From contig NZ_QEQK01000016.1 in assembly GCF_003151135.1 (NCBI RefSeq), positions 14,053 to 78,052 on the forward strand: a DNA stretch of 64,000 bases, in the 5' to 3' direction. The position numbers and the translations under genes were made by a program. Every line of letters starts with the position of its first letter. The stretch's first letter is position 1. Shown here in pieces: positions 1 through 9,219 of this stretch. The stretch comes from Abyssibacter profundi (lineage in GTDB: Bacteria; Pseudomonadota; Gammaproteobacteria; Nevskiales; OUC007). The notes under the pieces were generated by a model. It saw only the letters and a program-made list of their open reading frames with translations, had not been told where the DNA came from and did not search any database.

Positions 1-3000
1 ATCATCGCTGTAGGACAGCCCGCCCGTGGTGGTCACGAAGTAACGCCCATTGATCAGTCGAATTTCGTTGATCGGGCTTTGCAGACCGGGGGGGAGTTCG
101 GTCCAGGTGGACGCATCGGAAGAGCTGTAGAGCTTGCCGCTGCCCCCGCCGAACAGGTACTGGCTGCCGTCGTGGATGATCTCCAGCGAATGGAACCGGC
201 CAGTGCTGCCGCTGTAGACCTGCTCGGGCAACGTCCCGGTGATGTCGGTCCAACCCGTGCCGATGTCGCGGCGAATCTCACTGCTGGAGAAGCCGAACTG
301 CGGATAGGCGAAGAACGTCCCGGCGGCCTCGTCGAGATCGGCGTAGGTGCCGCGCACCAAGGTGTTCTCCAGCGTCCAGTTCTGCGCATCGGCGCTGACG
401 TAGGCGATCACGCGGTTGTCGCTGCCGTCTTCACCGAAGGTGGTCGAACTGATCGCGCCACCGACTGCGACGTACTGCATGCCGCTCCACTCGATTTCCT
501 GCAGCGGCACCTGGCCATTGGGCGAATCGAAGTCCAGCGGCAATGTCTGCTCCTGCCAGCTAAAGCCGCCGTCAAAGCTGATTGCGACAACCGGGTTGAT
601 ACCGTCTTCGAACCCTCGATCGTCGTAGACAATACGGCTGCCGGCGGCAATGAGCCGATCACCCGCGACGGCCACATCGTTGATTTCGAACGGCGCATGG
701 TGGCTGCGGGTATCCCAGTTGCGGGCATCCGCACTGGCCCAGATCTGACCATTGTTGCCGACGGCGACATACCAGGTCCCGTCATAGGCGATGTCATTGA
801 GCTGCTCGACCGCCTCGCCGACCCGGCCCTGATTGGTCCAGGTCAGGCCATCTGGGCTGGTGTAGACATAGCCACGCACGCCTACGATGACGAACTGCGA
901 ACCGTCATACAGGATGGCGCGCGGCAGCCCCAGGCTCACGAAGTGATCGCCAGAGATCGTGTTCCAGGTCCGCCCATCGGTGCTGCTTTGAACGGTTCGG
1001 CCATTGAACACGCGGATGAACGTCGTGCCATCAAAGGCGACCGTGGGGCTTTGGTTGGCCTGCAAGGCAGCGATGTACGCGGCATCGTCGGCGGCCTCGA
1101 CCCAGCTGTGGCCGTCCGGGCTGGTGTAGGTCCGGCTGCCGTTAATGGCCACGAACTGGCTGCCATCGTGGTAGATCTCGTTGACCCGCTCGGTCGGCTC
1201 GACCTGACCCCACAAGTCCCCATCAAAGCTCTTGAAGGTGCCTTGCGTGGATCCGCGAACGGCGGCGATGTAGGTCGTGCCGTCGGTCGCAAATGCGGAC
1301 AGGCTGCCACTGGAGCGATCAAGCAGGCCCGGCGTATTTGCGGCCACCCACAGCTCGGAGTTGGTGCTGCGGAAGATCTGCCCACGGCCGCCGACGGCGA
1401 AGAACTGCGTGCCGTCCCACACGATGCGGTTGAGGTCGCTGTAGGTCTGACGTGGTGACACCATCCGCCAGGCGTCGGACGCCTTCGGCGCCGCCGTGTC
1501 CTGCGGGTCGCCAAAGTAGCCGGCGCTGCTCTGACCCAGGGCAATGGTGCCGATGGTTCCCGTCGCCACGGTGAGCAAGTCACTGGACAGCGGGTACACC
1601 GTCAGGTCACGCAGGTTGGGGCCGATCATCATGACGTCATCACCGACCAGCACGTACAGGCCATTGGCCACCGTGACATCACGCAAATGGGCATTGATGC
1701 CGCCCAGCGACAGCCAGTTGAAGCCGTCGGCACTGATCGCAAGCGCATCCTGCCCCACGACCACGAACTGGCTGCCATCCCAGGTCACCGCCCGCAGATC
1801 GGGCGTGCCGGGAATCGGGTTGGCCAGCGTCCAAGTCTGACCACCGTCCACGCTGGTGACGATATCGCCGTCCAGCGCCACCGCCACGTAGGTACCGTTG
1901 TGCTCGGTGATGTCCTGCAGATTGCGGGAGCTGCCGGTGGCGACTTCGGTCCAGTTGCTCAGATCAGTGGACAGGAAGGCGCGACCGCCCAGTCCGACCC
2001 CGACATATCGGCCCGACTGACCCTCCAGGTACTGCATGTTCAGGATGGCCTGATTACCCGGCAGGTCGGTCCAGTTGCTGCCGTCTGTGCTGGTGGACAG
2101 GAATGCGCTGCGCACGGCGATGAACTGACTGCCATCGAACTCGATATCGGTCGGACCACCCTCGAACGTGCCCCCACCGGTGAAGTTTGCCCCGTCGGTT
2201 GTGACGAACGGCAGGCTGTTGAACTGCCCGGCCATGACGAACCGGCCATTCCCCCATTCGGCATCCAGAATCGTGCCGCTGGGCGGGGTGGCAATCGGTG
2301 CCATACCGCCGATCACATCTTCGCAATTGGCATTCAGGATCAAGTCCCGGCCCGGCATGGTGCCCGCCGCCGAGGTCGGGGTGGGTGTACAGCGCTGACC
2401 CTCAGGCTGGCGCGTGATCTCGAAGCTATACGGTGCGCCTTCTTCGGCGGTGCCATCCACGATGCGCACCGAGGAGTTGCTCTGCGTGTAGGTGTCCTCC
2501 AGCGGCACGCCGTCAAGCGTGAAGCGGTAGTCCAGCGTGGCACCGGTGTCCATGCCACTGATGAACAGATCGACGCTGTAGCGGCCGGCCTCCGAGCAGC
2601 TGATGTCGATGTTGGTGATATCGGCACCGTTCACCGCACCCGATCCGTTGGCCACATTGCAGACCAAACCGGACGAGGGCTGTGCCCGCACGGTGTAATC
2701 GCTGCCATCGGCCACGGTGGTGGAGTAGGTCACCGCACCGTTGCGCAAGCCGCCATCGTTGGCGATGCCGCCGCCGATCAGCAGCTCCCATTGCCCCATG
2801 GATGAGGTTCCGGGCACGCCGGAGATGGTGCCGGACAGCGTGTAGGTGCTCGGCGTCGAGCAGCTGATGTCGACATTGGTGACATGGCCGCCGGACACCG
2901 TGCCACTGGCATTGGCCACACTACAGACCAGACCGCCCGACGGCGTGGCCGTCACTTCGTAGCTGGCGCCGTCGGACACGCCGGATGCGTAGATCACCGC

Positions 3001-4818
3001 TCCGTCACGCAGCGGGCCATCGGCCACCAACGAGCCACCGATGAAGACCTCCCACTGGCCACTGGCCGTGGTGCCTGCTCCGGCAATATTGCCGCTGATG
3101 TCGTAGGTGCTGGCCTGGGCCGACATGCAGTTGATGTCGATGCCCGTGACATCAGCACCGGCGACCGTCCCGGCCGCATTCGCCACGGTGCAGCTGTAAC
3201 CGGTGGGCGCGAAAGCGCGCACGATGTAGCTCGAACCGTCGGCAACATCAGCCGTGTTGTAGGTAATGGGGCCATTGGCCATGGCGTTGCCCGCCACCAC
3301 CGTGCCATTGACCTCGACCTCGTAGGTTCCGGTGTCCCCGGTGGTGGGCAGCCCGGAGATCGTGCCCTTGAGGTCGTAGCCGGCCTGCTGCGTGCAGCTG
3401 ATATCGACACCCGTGACATCCGCCCCATTAACCGTGCCTGAGAAGTTCGACGCCGTGCAGTGGAGCCCGCCGGCAGGCGTGGCAATCACCTGGTAGGTGG
3501 TGCCATCGGCAACCGGAGACCCGTTGTAGGTGACCGCACCATCGACCAACGGCCCATCGTTGGCCAGCGAGCCATTCAGGAACAGTTCCCACTGGCCGCT
3601 GGAGCCGGCGCTGCCCGCACCCGAAATCGTGCCTTCGATATCAAAGCTCGAAGCCGACGCCACCGTCCGCGACGTGAACGCCTGCATCACCGTGCCGACG
3701 GTCAGGGTGGTGGTCACGGCCGTGTCAAAGCTGCTGGCCGAGGTATGGCGCACGCACAGTGTCTGACCCACCTCGACCACGCCGGCGGCCGTTGTAAACC
3801 CGCTGGGCTGGCAGTTGGGGGACCATTCGCCATTGGCGACCGAGACGTCGACGGTGGAGTCGATCCCGCTGATGGTCACGGTATTGGACGTGACGACCGT
3901 ATCCAGCGGAACGCCGGTCTGGTCTGCGAAGGCGAACGCATCCGGGGTCTCGTCGGGGCCGCCCGTGCTGGTCATGCGCAGCTGGCCCAGAAATGCCGGT
4001 ACACCGCTGGCCTGCGCCTGGCTGGCGTCGCCGACATTGATCTCATTGAAGCTGCCACTGTCGTTGTCAGACAGCGCGTACTCGATCTGCGCCGAGCCAT
4101 CCAGCCAGATGATCTCGGCCGTGTTCGGCGTTCCGCCGAAGCTGCGATAAAAGGGATTGCCCAGGACGCCGGCCGGCACGGTCAGGCGGCCATCGCTGCC
4201 CACCGTGACGTTGACCGACTCACCATCGGAGAACGGCCCGCCGGCTGCAGCCTGCTCGTAGGTGAGCGTGTAGCTGCCCACCAGGGCGCTGTTGATCGTG
4301 CCCGGTGTGGTGACACCGGCCCCGCCGGTGCGGGTGCCTGGCGCACCGGGGTCAACGACAACCCCGTTGACGACACCATCGTCGTCGCCTCGGCCACCAT
4401 CGACCAGCGTTAGCGTGACGGTGCGCCCGTTGATTCGCGCGCCCTCGACGCCATCGAAATCAAACGGCGTGAACTGGCCGTTCTGAACCTTGTAGTAGGT
4501 GTTTGGAGCGGCCCCAGCAGGCAGTTCGATGGTGACATCCACCGAGCCGCCGGGCGTCAGCCCCGTGACGCTGAAGTCGTAGAACCCATGATCGAAATTA
4601 ACCCCGGCCGGCGCGGCAGCAGGCGCCGGATTCGGCACCACACGCGCCTGGCTGAGCGTACCTGCCGACGCACTTAGCGAGACGGTACCGCCACCCGGGG
4701 CGGTGAGCTGGGTCTGGCCATCGCTGGCATTCAACAGATTGATTTCTGCGGGATCACCGCAGGCGGTAAGCCCAAGCGCCAGAGCGGCGCAGGACAGTGT
4801 TCTCAGAATCGCAGGCAT
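1..4818 (-). CDS. Giant multidomain lipoprotein with choice-of-anchor U domain, five tandem repeats and BNR-like propeller (3' end outside window)
   Basis: The reading frame is open from ATG 4818 to the window edge (1606 codons), so the C-terminus is missing. The N-terminus is a lipoprotein signal peptide with lipobox LTAC, predicting outer-membrane anchoring or surface display. Residues about 75-165 match the choice-of-anchor U pattern (FSVTGLTPGG, then DGGRGDDDG and NG-V-VDPG). Residues about 175-285 hold a module shared with the neighbouring lipoprotein gene (ends EIIWLD, EYALSDN, FNEINVGD). Next come five repeats of about 80-90 residues (nt 2310-3648). The remaining 770 residues are repeated units of the type DGSQFVVVG followed by S-DG-W, typical of BNR/Ycf48-like beta-propellers. 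No catalytic residues are evident. It may bind carbohydrate or protein; function unknown. A C-run/G-run palindrome lies about 70 bases upstream of the start. Confidence 0.85.
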   Translation of the reverse strand, partial: MPAILRTLSCAALALGLTACGDPAEINLLNASDGQTQLTAPGGGTVSLSASAGTLSQARVVPNPAPAAAPAGVNFDHGFYDFSVTGLTPGGSVDVTIELPAGAAPNTYYKVQNGQFTPFDFDGVEGARINGRTVTLTLVDGGRGDDDGVVNGVVVDPGAPGTRTGGAGVTTPGTINSALVGSYTLTYEQAAAGGPFSDGESVNVTVGSDGRLTVPAGVLGNPFYRSFGGTPNTAEIIWLDGSAQIEYALSDNDSGSFNEINVGDASQAQASGVPAFLGQLRMTSTGGPDETPDAFAFADQTGVPLDTVVTSNTVTISGIDSTVDVSVANGEWSPNCQPSGFTTAAGVVEVGQTLCVRHTSASSFDTAVTTTLTVGTVMQAFTSRTVASASSFDIEGTISGAGSAGSSGQWELFLNGSLANDGPLVDGAVTYNGSPVADGTTYQVIATPAGGLHCTASNFSGTVNGADVTGVDISCTQQAGYDLKGTISGLPTTGDTGTYEVEVNGTVVAGNAMANGPITYNTADVADGSSYIVRAFAPTGYSCTVANAAGTVAGADVTGIDINCMSAQASTYDISGNIAGAGTTASGQWEVFIGGSLVADGPLRDGAVIYASGVSDGASYEVTATPSGGLVCSVANASGTVSGGHVTNVDISCSTPSTYTLSGTISGVPGTSSMGQWELLIGGGIANDGGLRNGAVTYSTTVADGSDYTVRAQPSSGLVCNVANGSGAVNGADITNIDISCSEAGRYSVDLFISGMDTGATLDYRFTLDGVPLEDTYTQSNSSVRIVDGTAEEGAPYSFEITRQPEGQRCTPTPTSAAGTMPGRDLILNANCEDVIGGMAPIATPPSGTILDAEWGNGRFVMAGQFNSLPFVTTDGANFTGGGTFEGGPTDIEFDGSQFIAVRSAFLSTSTDGSNWTDLPGNQAILNMQYLEGQSGRYVGVGLGGRAFLSTDLSNWTEVATGSSRNLQDITEHNGTYVAVALDGDIVTSVDGGQTWTLANPIPGTPDLRAVTWDGSQFVVVGQDALAISADGFNWLSLGGINAHLRDVTVANGLYVLVGDDVMMIGPNLRDLTVYPLSSDLLTVATGTIGTIALGQSSAGYFGDPQDTAAPKASDAWRMVSPRQTYSDLNRIVWDGTQFFAVGGRGQIFRSTNSELWVAANTPGLLDRSSGSLSAFATDGTTYIAAVRGSTQGTFKSFDGDLWGQVEPTERVNEIYHDGSQFVAINGSRTYTSPDGHSWVEAADDAAYIAALQANQSPTVAFDGTTFIRVFNGRTVQSSTDGRTWNTISGDHFVSLGLPRAILYDGSQFVIVGVRGYVYTSPDGLTWTNQGRVGEAVEQLNDIAYDGTWYVAVGNNGQIWASADARNWDTRSHHAPFEINDVAVAGDRLIAAGSRIVYDDRGFEDGINPVVAISFDGGFSWQEQTLPLDFDSPNGQVPLQEIEWSGMQYVAVGGAISSTTFGEDGSDNRVIAYVSADAQNWTLENTLVRGTYADLDEAAGTFFAYPQFGFSSSEIRRDIGTGWTDITGTLPEQVYSGSTGRFHSLEIIHDGSQYLFGGGSGKLYSSSDASTWTELPPGLQSPINEIRLINGRYFVTTTGGLSYSDD
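2310..3648 (-). repeat. Five tandem protein repeats (about 80-90 residues each) inside the giant lipoprotein
   Basis: Each unit starts with a strand like GTISG, has GQWEL--NGSL-NDG-L-DGAV-Y in the middle, then VADG-SY-V-A-PSGGL-C and ends NASGTVNGADVTNVDISC. The two cysteines per unit probably pair. Approximate bounds on the minus strand are 3648-3400, 3396-3135, 3120-2868, 2855-2595 and 2588-2310. The last unit is the most divergent. The units look like secreted beta-sandwich domains, probably expanded by tandem duplication. Confidence 0.8.
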
Positions 4819-4879
4819 GGGTTCCACTCCCCGGGGATTTGGTCGGTGGAACGGTAGGCGCCTGCCGCCCGGGTCCATA

Positions 4880-4894
4880 CCCCCTAGATAGGGG
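4880..4894. promoter_or_regulatory. C5-N6-G4 palindrome upstream of the giant lipoprotein gene
   Basis: Five C, six bases (TAGATA), four G, centred near 4887, about 70 bases upstream of the ATG at 4818. The same architecture recurs at 7502-7517 and 12000-12017. It resembles an operator for a dimeric regulator; the binding protein is not known from sequence alone. Confidence 0.5.
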
Positions 4895-4912
4895 TTCGGA
4901 AGAAAGCCGCAC

Positions 4913-4940
4913 AAAAAAGGGCGGCCAAAGCCGCCCTTTT
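4913..4940 (-). terminator. Rho-independent terminator after the second large lipoprotein gene
   Basis: Perfect 7-bp GC stem (4919-4925 with 4930-4936) and a 4-base loop, flanked by an A-run at 4913-4918 that becomes a T-run on the minus strand, plus four T on the plus strand. It sits 25 bases past the stop codon at 4966 and may act in both directions. Confidence 0.85.
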
Positions 4941-4965
4941 GCTCAACCACTGCCGCGTGAATCCA

Positions 4966-7410
4966 TTACGGTGCCGACAATCGAACCACCCCTGATTCGA
5001 TCGCAACAGATTCAAGGCGGTTGTCGCGGAAGACTGCTGCGGTTCCGCTGAACGTTGCCTCCAGAAGACCGCCGCTAATCGACGTCACGGTGATCTCGCA
5101 GCCCGTATCGCCGGATACGGCGAAAAAGTCGACGCCATCGTTGAGCGAGATTTCGGTATTAACCGGTTCATCATTCCCGGCAAAACGGCAGGCGTGGGTG
5201 CCCACTTCGAGCGGGGCCCGCATCGTCCAGCGACGGGTCGCGTTATCTGGGCCTTGCGTATCAGTCACCGCCAGGCCGAAGTAACCATTACCCATATCGT
5301 TGTACGGTGAGGCCGACACGATGGTCGTGCGAATGCCATCCACCCGCCCGGAGACACCCGTCTCGCCCATTGCCAACGCGGCATCATCCGACGGATTCCC
5401 GGACGCATTGGGCGTCGCAGGATCGTAGTAGAAATAACCGTCGGTCACCGGCAGCTGGGTGACGTTATCGTTGGCGATCAGTGACCCGGTGAAGTAGCCC
5501 TCGACAATCGGACCGGCCTGGACCACTTTGATGGTGCACTGACCGTCCTGGGATCCGACACCAGCGTCAGGCCCGGTTCCGGCACCTTGCAAATGCTGCA
5601 ACTTGACCGCATCCGCAGCCGAGGCATCGTCGGCGCACTCGTAGGTGCCGGCGGCCTTGGTCACGGTTAAGCGCCACTGGCTGGACGGTCCGGTTGCCTG
5701 TAGGTAGAAGGTATTGCCGTTGTCCATCAGCACGATGTCATCGGGGCTGGTGTACTCGACACCGTCCACGATCCCGGTGACGCCGTTGTTGACCAGCGCC
5801 GCAGGTCCATTGTTGCCCACTTCGGGGTCATTGCTCTCCGCGCCCTGGAGGCTGACCGCGACCTCGCTGCCGGGGCTATCCAGCCCGTCGGTCAGAAAGC
5901 GCACCCGCTCCAGATTGCCGTCGCCATCCAGATAGAGATCGTAGGTTGGCTGGTTGCCGTCGCCTTGCACCACCATCTGAATACCCACACGCATGCAACA
6001 GTCGATGCGATCGAAGACAGCCTGGTAATCCGATGGTCCGAACTGGATGCCGTCGTCATAGTCGACTGCACCGTTTTCGTCGATCACCACCGTGCCACGG
6101 GTGTGGGTGCCATCGAGCACGGTATCGACCGCATAGGTACCGGCCAGCGCAGTCACCAACTCGATCCCGGCCGGACCCTCGCCGCCGCCGGACGACTGAT
6201 CGACCAACTGCCCCAAGAAGCTAGGAATCCCCTGCGACAATGGATTCGACGCATCGCCGATATTGATTTCGTTGAACGCGCCGGTGGCGTTGTCAGACAA
6301 CGCGTATTCCAGGTTAGCCGCCGTATCCAGCCAGATGATCTCTGAAGTCTGCGGACTGCCACCGATCTCACGAACGAACGGGTCGGTGAGCACCGGGCCT
6401 TCGCCGATCTGCAAGGTGGTGTCGGACACGATCACCATCACCATGTCGCCGTCGGCATAGGGAGACCCGGACTGGTTCTCGGTCGCGGTCAGCGTGTACT
6501 GGCTGACGAGTCCGGCGTTGACCGTGCCGGGGGCGGTTGTCCCGTTAGGCCCGGCATTGCCACCGCCGCCGCCTGACGTGCTGACCTGCGTCGACGCCGG
6601 GGCCAGCTGTGAGGCATTGGCCTGCAGGTCTGCATTCGCATAGGTGTTCGCTGCCGTGGTCAATGCGGCGGCCATGTCGCTCAGAAAATCACTGTAGGGG
6701 GCATTCGCAACGCTGGCGTCGATGGCTCCATCTGCGGCATCGGCCACCAGGGCGCTCAGTACAGCCAGCGCCGGCGACGGCTCACTCGCTGCGACCGTGG
6801 CCAGTGCAGCGAGGTAAAGAGCGTAGCGACCGGCATCCGTGTTCGTCAGCGACCCGGCAGCGGTGGTCGCGCCCACCGGGGTCGGTAATGAGGTGATGCT
6901 GCTCAGGCCGGGCGCCAGCGCGGCGCGGATCGCCTCATTCGCCGCGTTGACCTCGGTCACAGTGAGCGGAAACAGCCCGTCGTTAACGGCTGTTTGGTAA
7001 GCCAACTCGGTGAGCGTCGTCACCGCAATCGACGACCCGGGCGCCGGCGCAAGGGCGCGCAGTCGGGCGCCTGCCGGAAATGGTCGGAGCGTGCCAGCGG
7101 CCTCGTCGAAGTACATCGCGTCGATGTCATCGCCGAGAACCTCGACGACCACGGGGCCCGCGTAGGACGAGGTCACCGTCACGTTGACGGCGCCGTCGGC
7201 ACCCGTCGAACCGGTGCCGATCAACGTCGTGCCGTCGGCTTGGTAGAAGTTGACGTCGGCATCCGTCACCACGCCCAATGAGGCGGCACCGCCGAGTGTC
7301 GTGGCCATCGGGGCCGGTGAATCGGCATCGATGTCGATAGACGCGTTGTCGCAGCCAGTCGCCAGGATCGCGAGGCCGAGGGACAGGGCGCAGGACTTGA
7401 ATTGTTTCAT
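4966..7410 (-). CDS. Large secreted lipoprotein with N-terminal regulatory-like fold and shared repeat module
   Basis: The protein has 814 residues. ATG 7410 was chosen over an in-frame upstream start because it begins directly with a lipoprotein signal peptide (lipobox ATGC) and has GGAG about 10 bases before it. After the lipobox comes a beta-rich region resembling a carboxypeptidase-regulatory/transthyretin-like domain (NVTVTSSYAGPVVVEV), then an alanine-rich helical segment (residues about 120-280), a Gly-rich linker and, around residues 305-410, a module also found in the adjacent giant lipoprotein (EIIWLD, EYALSDN, FNEINIGD). The rest is beta-rich with a CC pair and an ECAD region. No enzyme motif is visible. 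It is the same orientation as the downstream giant gene but separated from it by a terminator, and has its own palindrome upstream. Function unknown. Confidence 0.85.
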   Translation of the reverse strand: MKQFKSCALSLGLAILATGCDNASIDIDADSPAPMATTLGGAASLGVVTDADVNFYQADGTTLIGTGSTGADGAVNVTVTSSYAGPVVVEVLGDDIDAMYFDEAAGTLRPFPAGARLRALAPAPGSSIAVTTLTELAYQTAVNDGLFPLTVTEVNAANEAIRAALAPGLSSITSLPTPVGATTAAGSLTNTDAGRYALYLAALATVAASEPSPALAVLSALVADAADGAIDASVANAPYSDFLSDMAAALTTAANTYANADLQANASQLAPASTQVSTSGGGGGNAGPNGTTAPGTVNAGLVSQYTLTATENQSGSPYADGDMVMVIVSDTTLQIGEGPVLTDPFVREIGGSPQTSEIIWLDTAANLEYALSDNATGAFNEINIGDASNPLSQGIPSFLGQLVDQSSGGGEGPAGIELVTALAGTYAVDTVLDGTHTRGTVVIDENGAVDYDDGIQFGPSDYQAVFDRIDCCMRVGIQMVVQGDGNQPTYDLYLDGDGNLERVRFLTDGLDSPGSEVAVSLQGAESNDPEVGNNGPAALVNNGVTGIVDGVEYTSPDDIVLMDNGNTFYLQATGPSSQWRLTVTKAAGTYECADDASAADAVKLQHLQGAGTGPDAGVGSQDGQCTIKVVQAGPIVEGYFTGSLIANDNVTQLPVTDGYFYYDPATPNASGNPSDDAALAMGETGVSGRVDGIRTTIVSASPYNDMGNGYFGLAVTDTQGPDNATRRWTMRAPLEVGTHACRFAGNDEPVNTEISLNDGVDFFAVSGDTGCEITVTSISGGLLEATFSGTAAVFRDNRLESVAIESGVVRLSAP

Positions 7411-7501
7411 GACGAATCTCGCTCCGTAAAACCAGTCGCAGCGCCCGCCGGGGCGGTACGCCGCCCTTCGCATCGTCACCGGCTCAACGTAACCGGGCTA
7501 T

Positions 7502-7517
7502 CCCCCATTCAGGGGGG
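7502..7517. promoter_or_regulatory. C5-N5-G6 palindrome upstream of the second large lipoprotein gene
   Basis: Five C, ATTCA, six G, extended by GGGCT on the left and AGCCC on the right, so dyad symmetry covers roughly 28 bases. It is centred about 100 bases upstream of ATG 7410, in the intergenic region shared with the divergent MCE operon (start near 7628), and could therefore serve either side. Confidence 0.55.
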
Positions 7518-7627
7518 AGCCCACACCGATACGCTTGTGATTTGCGTCCCGGCTTTCATAATCGGGGCTTGGGTGAGCGCCGTTCTTCGGGAAGCACCGA
7601 CGGCCATCACAGCGACGGGGAGTGTTC

Positions 7628-8473
7628 GTGGGGGACGCAGGTTCGCAAGCACAGGCCATGGGCCGTTCGACCGCTGCCCGACGCCTGATCGCAGTGCCCG
7701 GCGCGCTGGGCCGTAATGTGGTCGCGTCGCTGTTGTTTGTTGTGGACCTGGTCACGTTCATGCTGCAGGCGCTGCTGCACTGGTGGCAGCGCAGCCCGAT
7801 TCGCAACCGGGCCACACGCCGGGCGGTGGTGGTGCAGATTCTGTTCAGTGGTATCGATGCCCTGCCGCTGCTTCTGCTGATCGGATTGGCGATGGGCATG
7901 GCGCTGACACCACCGCTGCTCATGGCCGGCAATTCCATTGGTGAATCGGAGGAGCTGGCACGCCTGCTGGTCGTGGGTCTGGCGCTGCAGCTCGGCCCAC
8001 TGCTGACCGCATTGATCCTCATCGGCCGCAGCGGCTCGGCCATTGCGGTGGACCTGGCCCAGATGAAGCTCAACCGCGAAGTCGCCGCGCTGGACCTGCT
8101 GGGCATTCGGCTCACCGATTATTTTGTCGCCCCACGCCTGATCGGCGGCGCCATCGCCCAGCTGGCGCTATCCATCTACTTCGGGGCTGTCGCCTTGATT
8201 GGCGGCGGACTGGTCAGCGCGTTGGTGTTCAGCGCCGAGCACCTGGCCCTGCTGCCCGCACTGGCGGGCGCGATCACTCCCGGCGATGGCGCCATTTTCG
8301 TGATCAAGAACCTGATTTTCGGCCTGATCGTCACGGGCACCGCCTGTTTTTGTGCGCTCAAGGTCGAGGTGTCCCGCACCGAAGTCCCCCAACGCACCCA
8401 GCAGGCAATCGCATCCAGCTACGCGCTGGTGTTCGTCATCGCCGCCCTGTTTTCGTTGTTGGAACTGCCATGA
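7628..8473 (+). CDS. MlaE-family ABC permease of an MCE lipid transport system
   Basis: The protein has 281 residues and the MlaE fold: an N-terminal amphipathic segment, then five to six hydrophobic segments and the family core LLTALILIGRSGSAIAVDLAQMK with a following region that sets subunit contacts. It forms the inner-membrane channel that moves lipids between inner membrane and an MCE ring. GTG 7628 is preferred to GTG 7622 because GGGGAG at 7617-7622 is then correctly spaced; ATG 7658 is another option. It opens a four-gene operon in which each stop overlaps the next start as ATGA. Confidence 0.85.
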   Translation: MGDAGSQAQAMGRSTAARRLIAVPGALGRNVVASLLFVVDLVTFMLQALLHWWQRSPIRNRATRRAVVVQILFSGIDALPLLLLIGLAMGMALTPPLLMAGNSIGESEELARLLVVGLALQLGPLLTALILIGRSGSAIAVDLAQMKLNREVAALDLLGIRLTDYFVAPRLIGGAIAQLALSIYFGAVALIGGGLVSALVFSAEHLALLPALAGAITPGDGAIFVIKNLIFGLIVTGTACFCALKVEVSRTEVPQRTQQAIASSYALVFVIAALFSLLELP

Positions 8474-9219
8474 CGCTGGCGCTGCAATGTCGTGGCCTGC
8501 AACCGCAGGGCGAGCCGCCGCTGGCACCGTTGGACCTGGATGTTCGCGCCGGCAGCGTGGTCGTCATCGCCGCTCGCAGTGGTGCGCAGCGGAATCAACT
8601 GCTGCTGGCACTGGCTGCGCTGGAACCGGCGCATTGCCGGGCGCACATGATGTCCGGGGTGGATTTGCTGAAGCCGGACCGTCGACGCCGGGGGCGCCGC
8701 CCCACCGGCTCGGGGTTCATCAGCCACGCATTCCCCTTGATGAGCAATCTCAACGCCTGCGCGAATGTGATGCTGCCGCTGATGTATCACCGCAAGATGC
8801 CCCGGCGCGAAGCCATGTCCGCCGCTCACGCATTGCTCGATGCCGTGGACTTTCGCGCCGACCGCACGGCGCTGCCGGCCTTTCTCGACCGCAGATCGCG
8901 CTGGCAGGCCCTGCTGGCCCGGGCGCTGGGCAACCGCCCCCCGTTGCTGTTCATCGACGAACCTTTCGAACTCGACAGCGTGGAGCACTGGACGTCTATT
9001 GGTGACTTGCTGCTGTCATTGCAGCAACAGTTCGATTGCACGCTGATTGTGGAGACGGCCAACCTCGAATTCGCGCGTCACCACGCGGAACAAACCGTCT
9101 ACGCAGACACCCAGACGGCCCTGGTACTCGCGCCCGAAGAAGCGTTTTCGCCGGATAACCCCTATGCCAACTGGACGGCGTACCTGCGCCGGCTTGGCAC
9201 CTACCCGATACCCGCATGA
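8470..9219 (+). CDS. Degenerate MlaF-like ABC ATPase subunit (probable pseudo-ATPase)
   Basis: The 249-residue protein takes the ATPase position of the MCE operon, with ATGA overlaps at both ends. Overall layout is that of an ABC nucleotide-binding domain, but key motifs are gone. The Walker A site reads AARSGAQRNQ (residues 34-43) with no GK[ST]. The Q-loop region reads GFISHAFPL without Q. The signature region reads FLDRRSRWQALLARAL in place of LSGGQ. The switch histidine region reads LIVETANLE in place of VTHD. Only Walker B (PLLFIDEP, residues 158-165) with its glutamate is intact. The frame is undamaged and the gene sits in a tightly coupled operon, so it is probably expressed. Whether it hydrolyses ATP is doubtful. 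Confidence 0.75.
   Translation: MTLALQCRGLQPQGEPPLAPLDLDVRAGSVVVIAARSGAQRNQLLLALAALEPAHCRAHMMSGVDLLKPDRRRRGRRPTGSGFISHAFPLMSNLNACANVMLPLMYHRKMPRREAMSAAHALLDAVDFRADRTALPAFLDRRSRWQALLARALGNRPPLLFIDEPFELDSVEHWTSIGDLLLSLQQQFDCTLIVETANLEFARHHAEQTVYADTQTALVLAPEEAFSPDNPYANWTAYLRRLGTYPIPA

Noticed and set aside
79-1458. Plus-strand open frame of 459 codons
   Set aside because: It lies entirely opposite the giant lipoprotein; composition (Gly/Ala/Arg/Asp-rich, no domain) is typical of an antisense shadow in GC-rich DNA.
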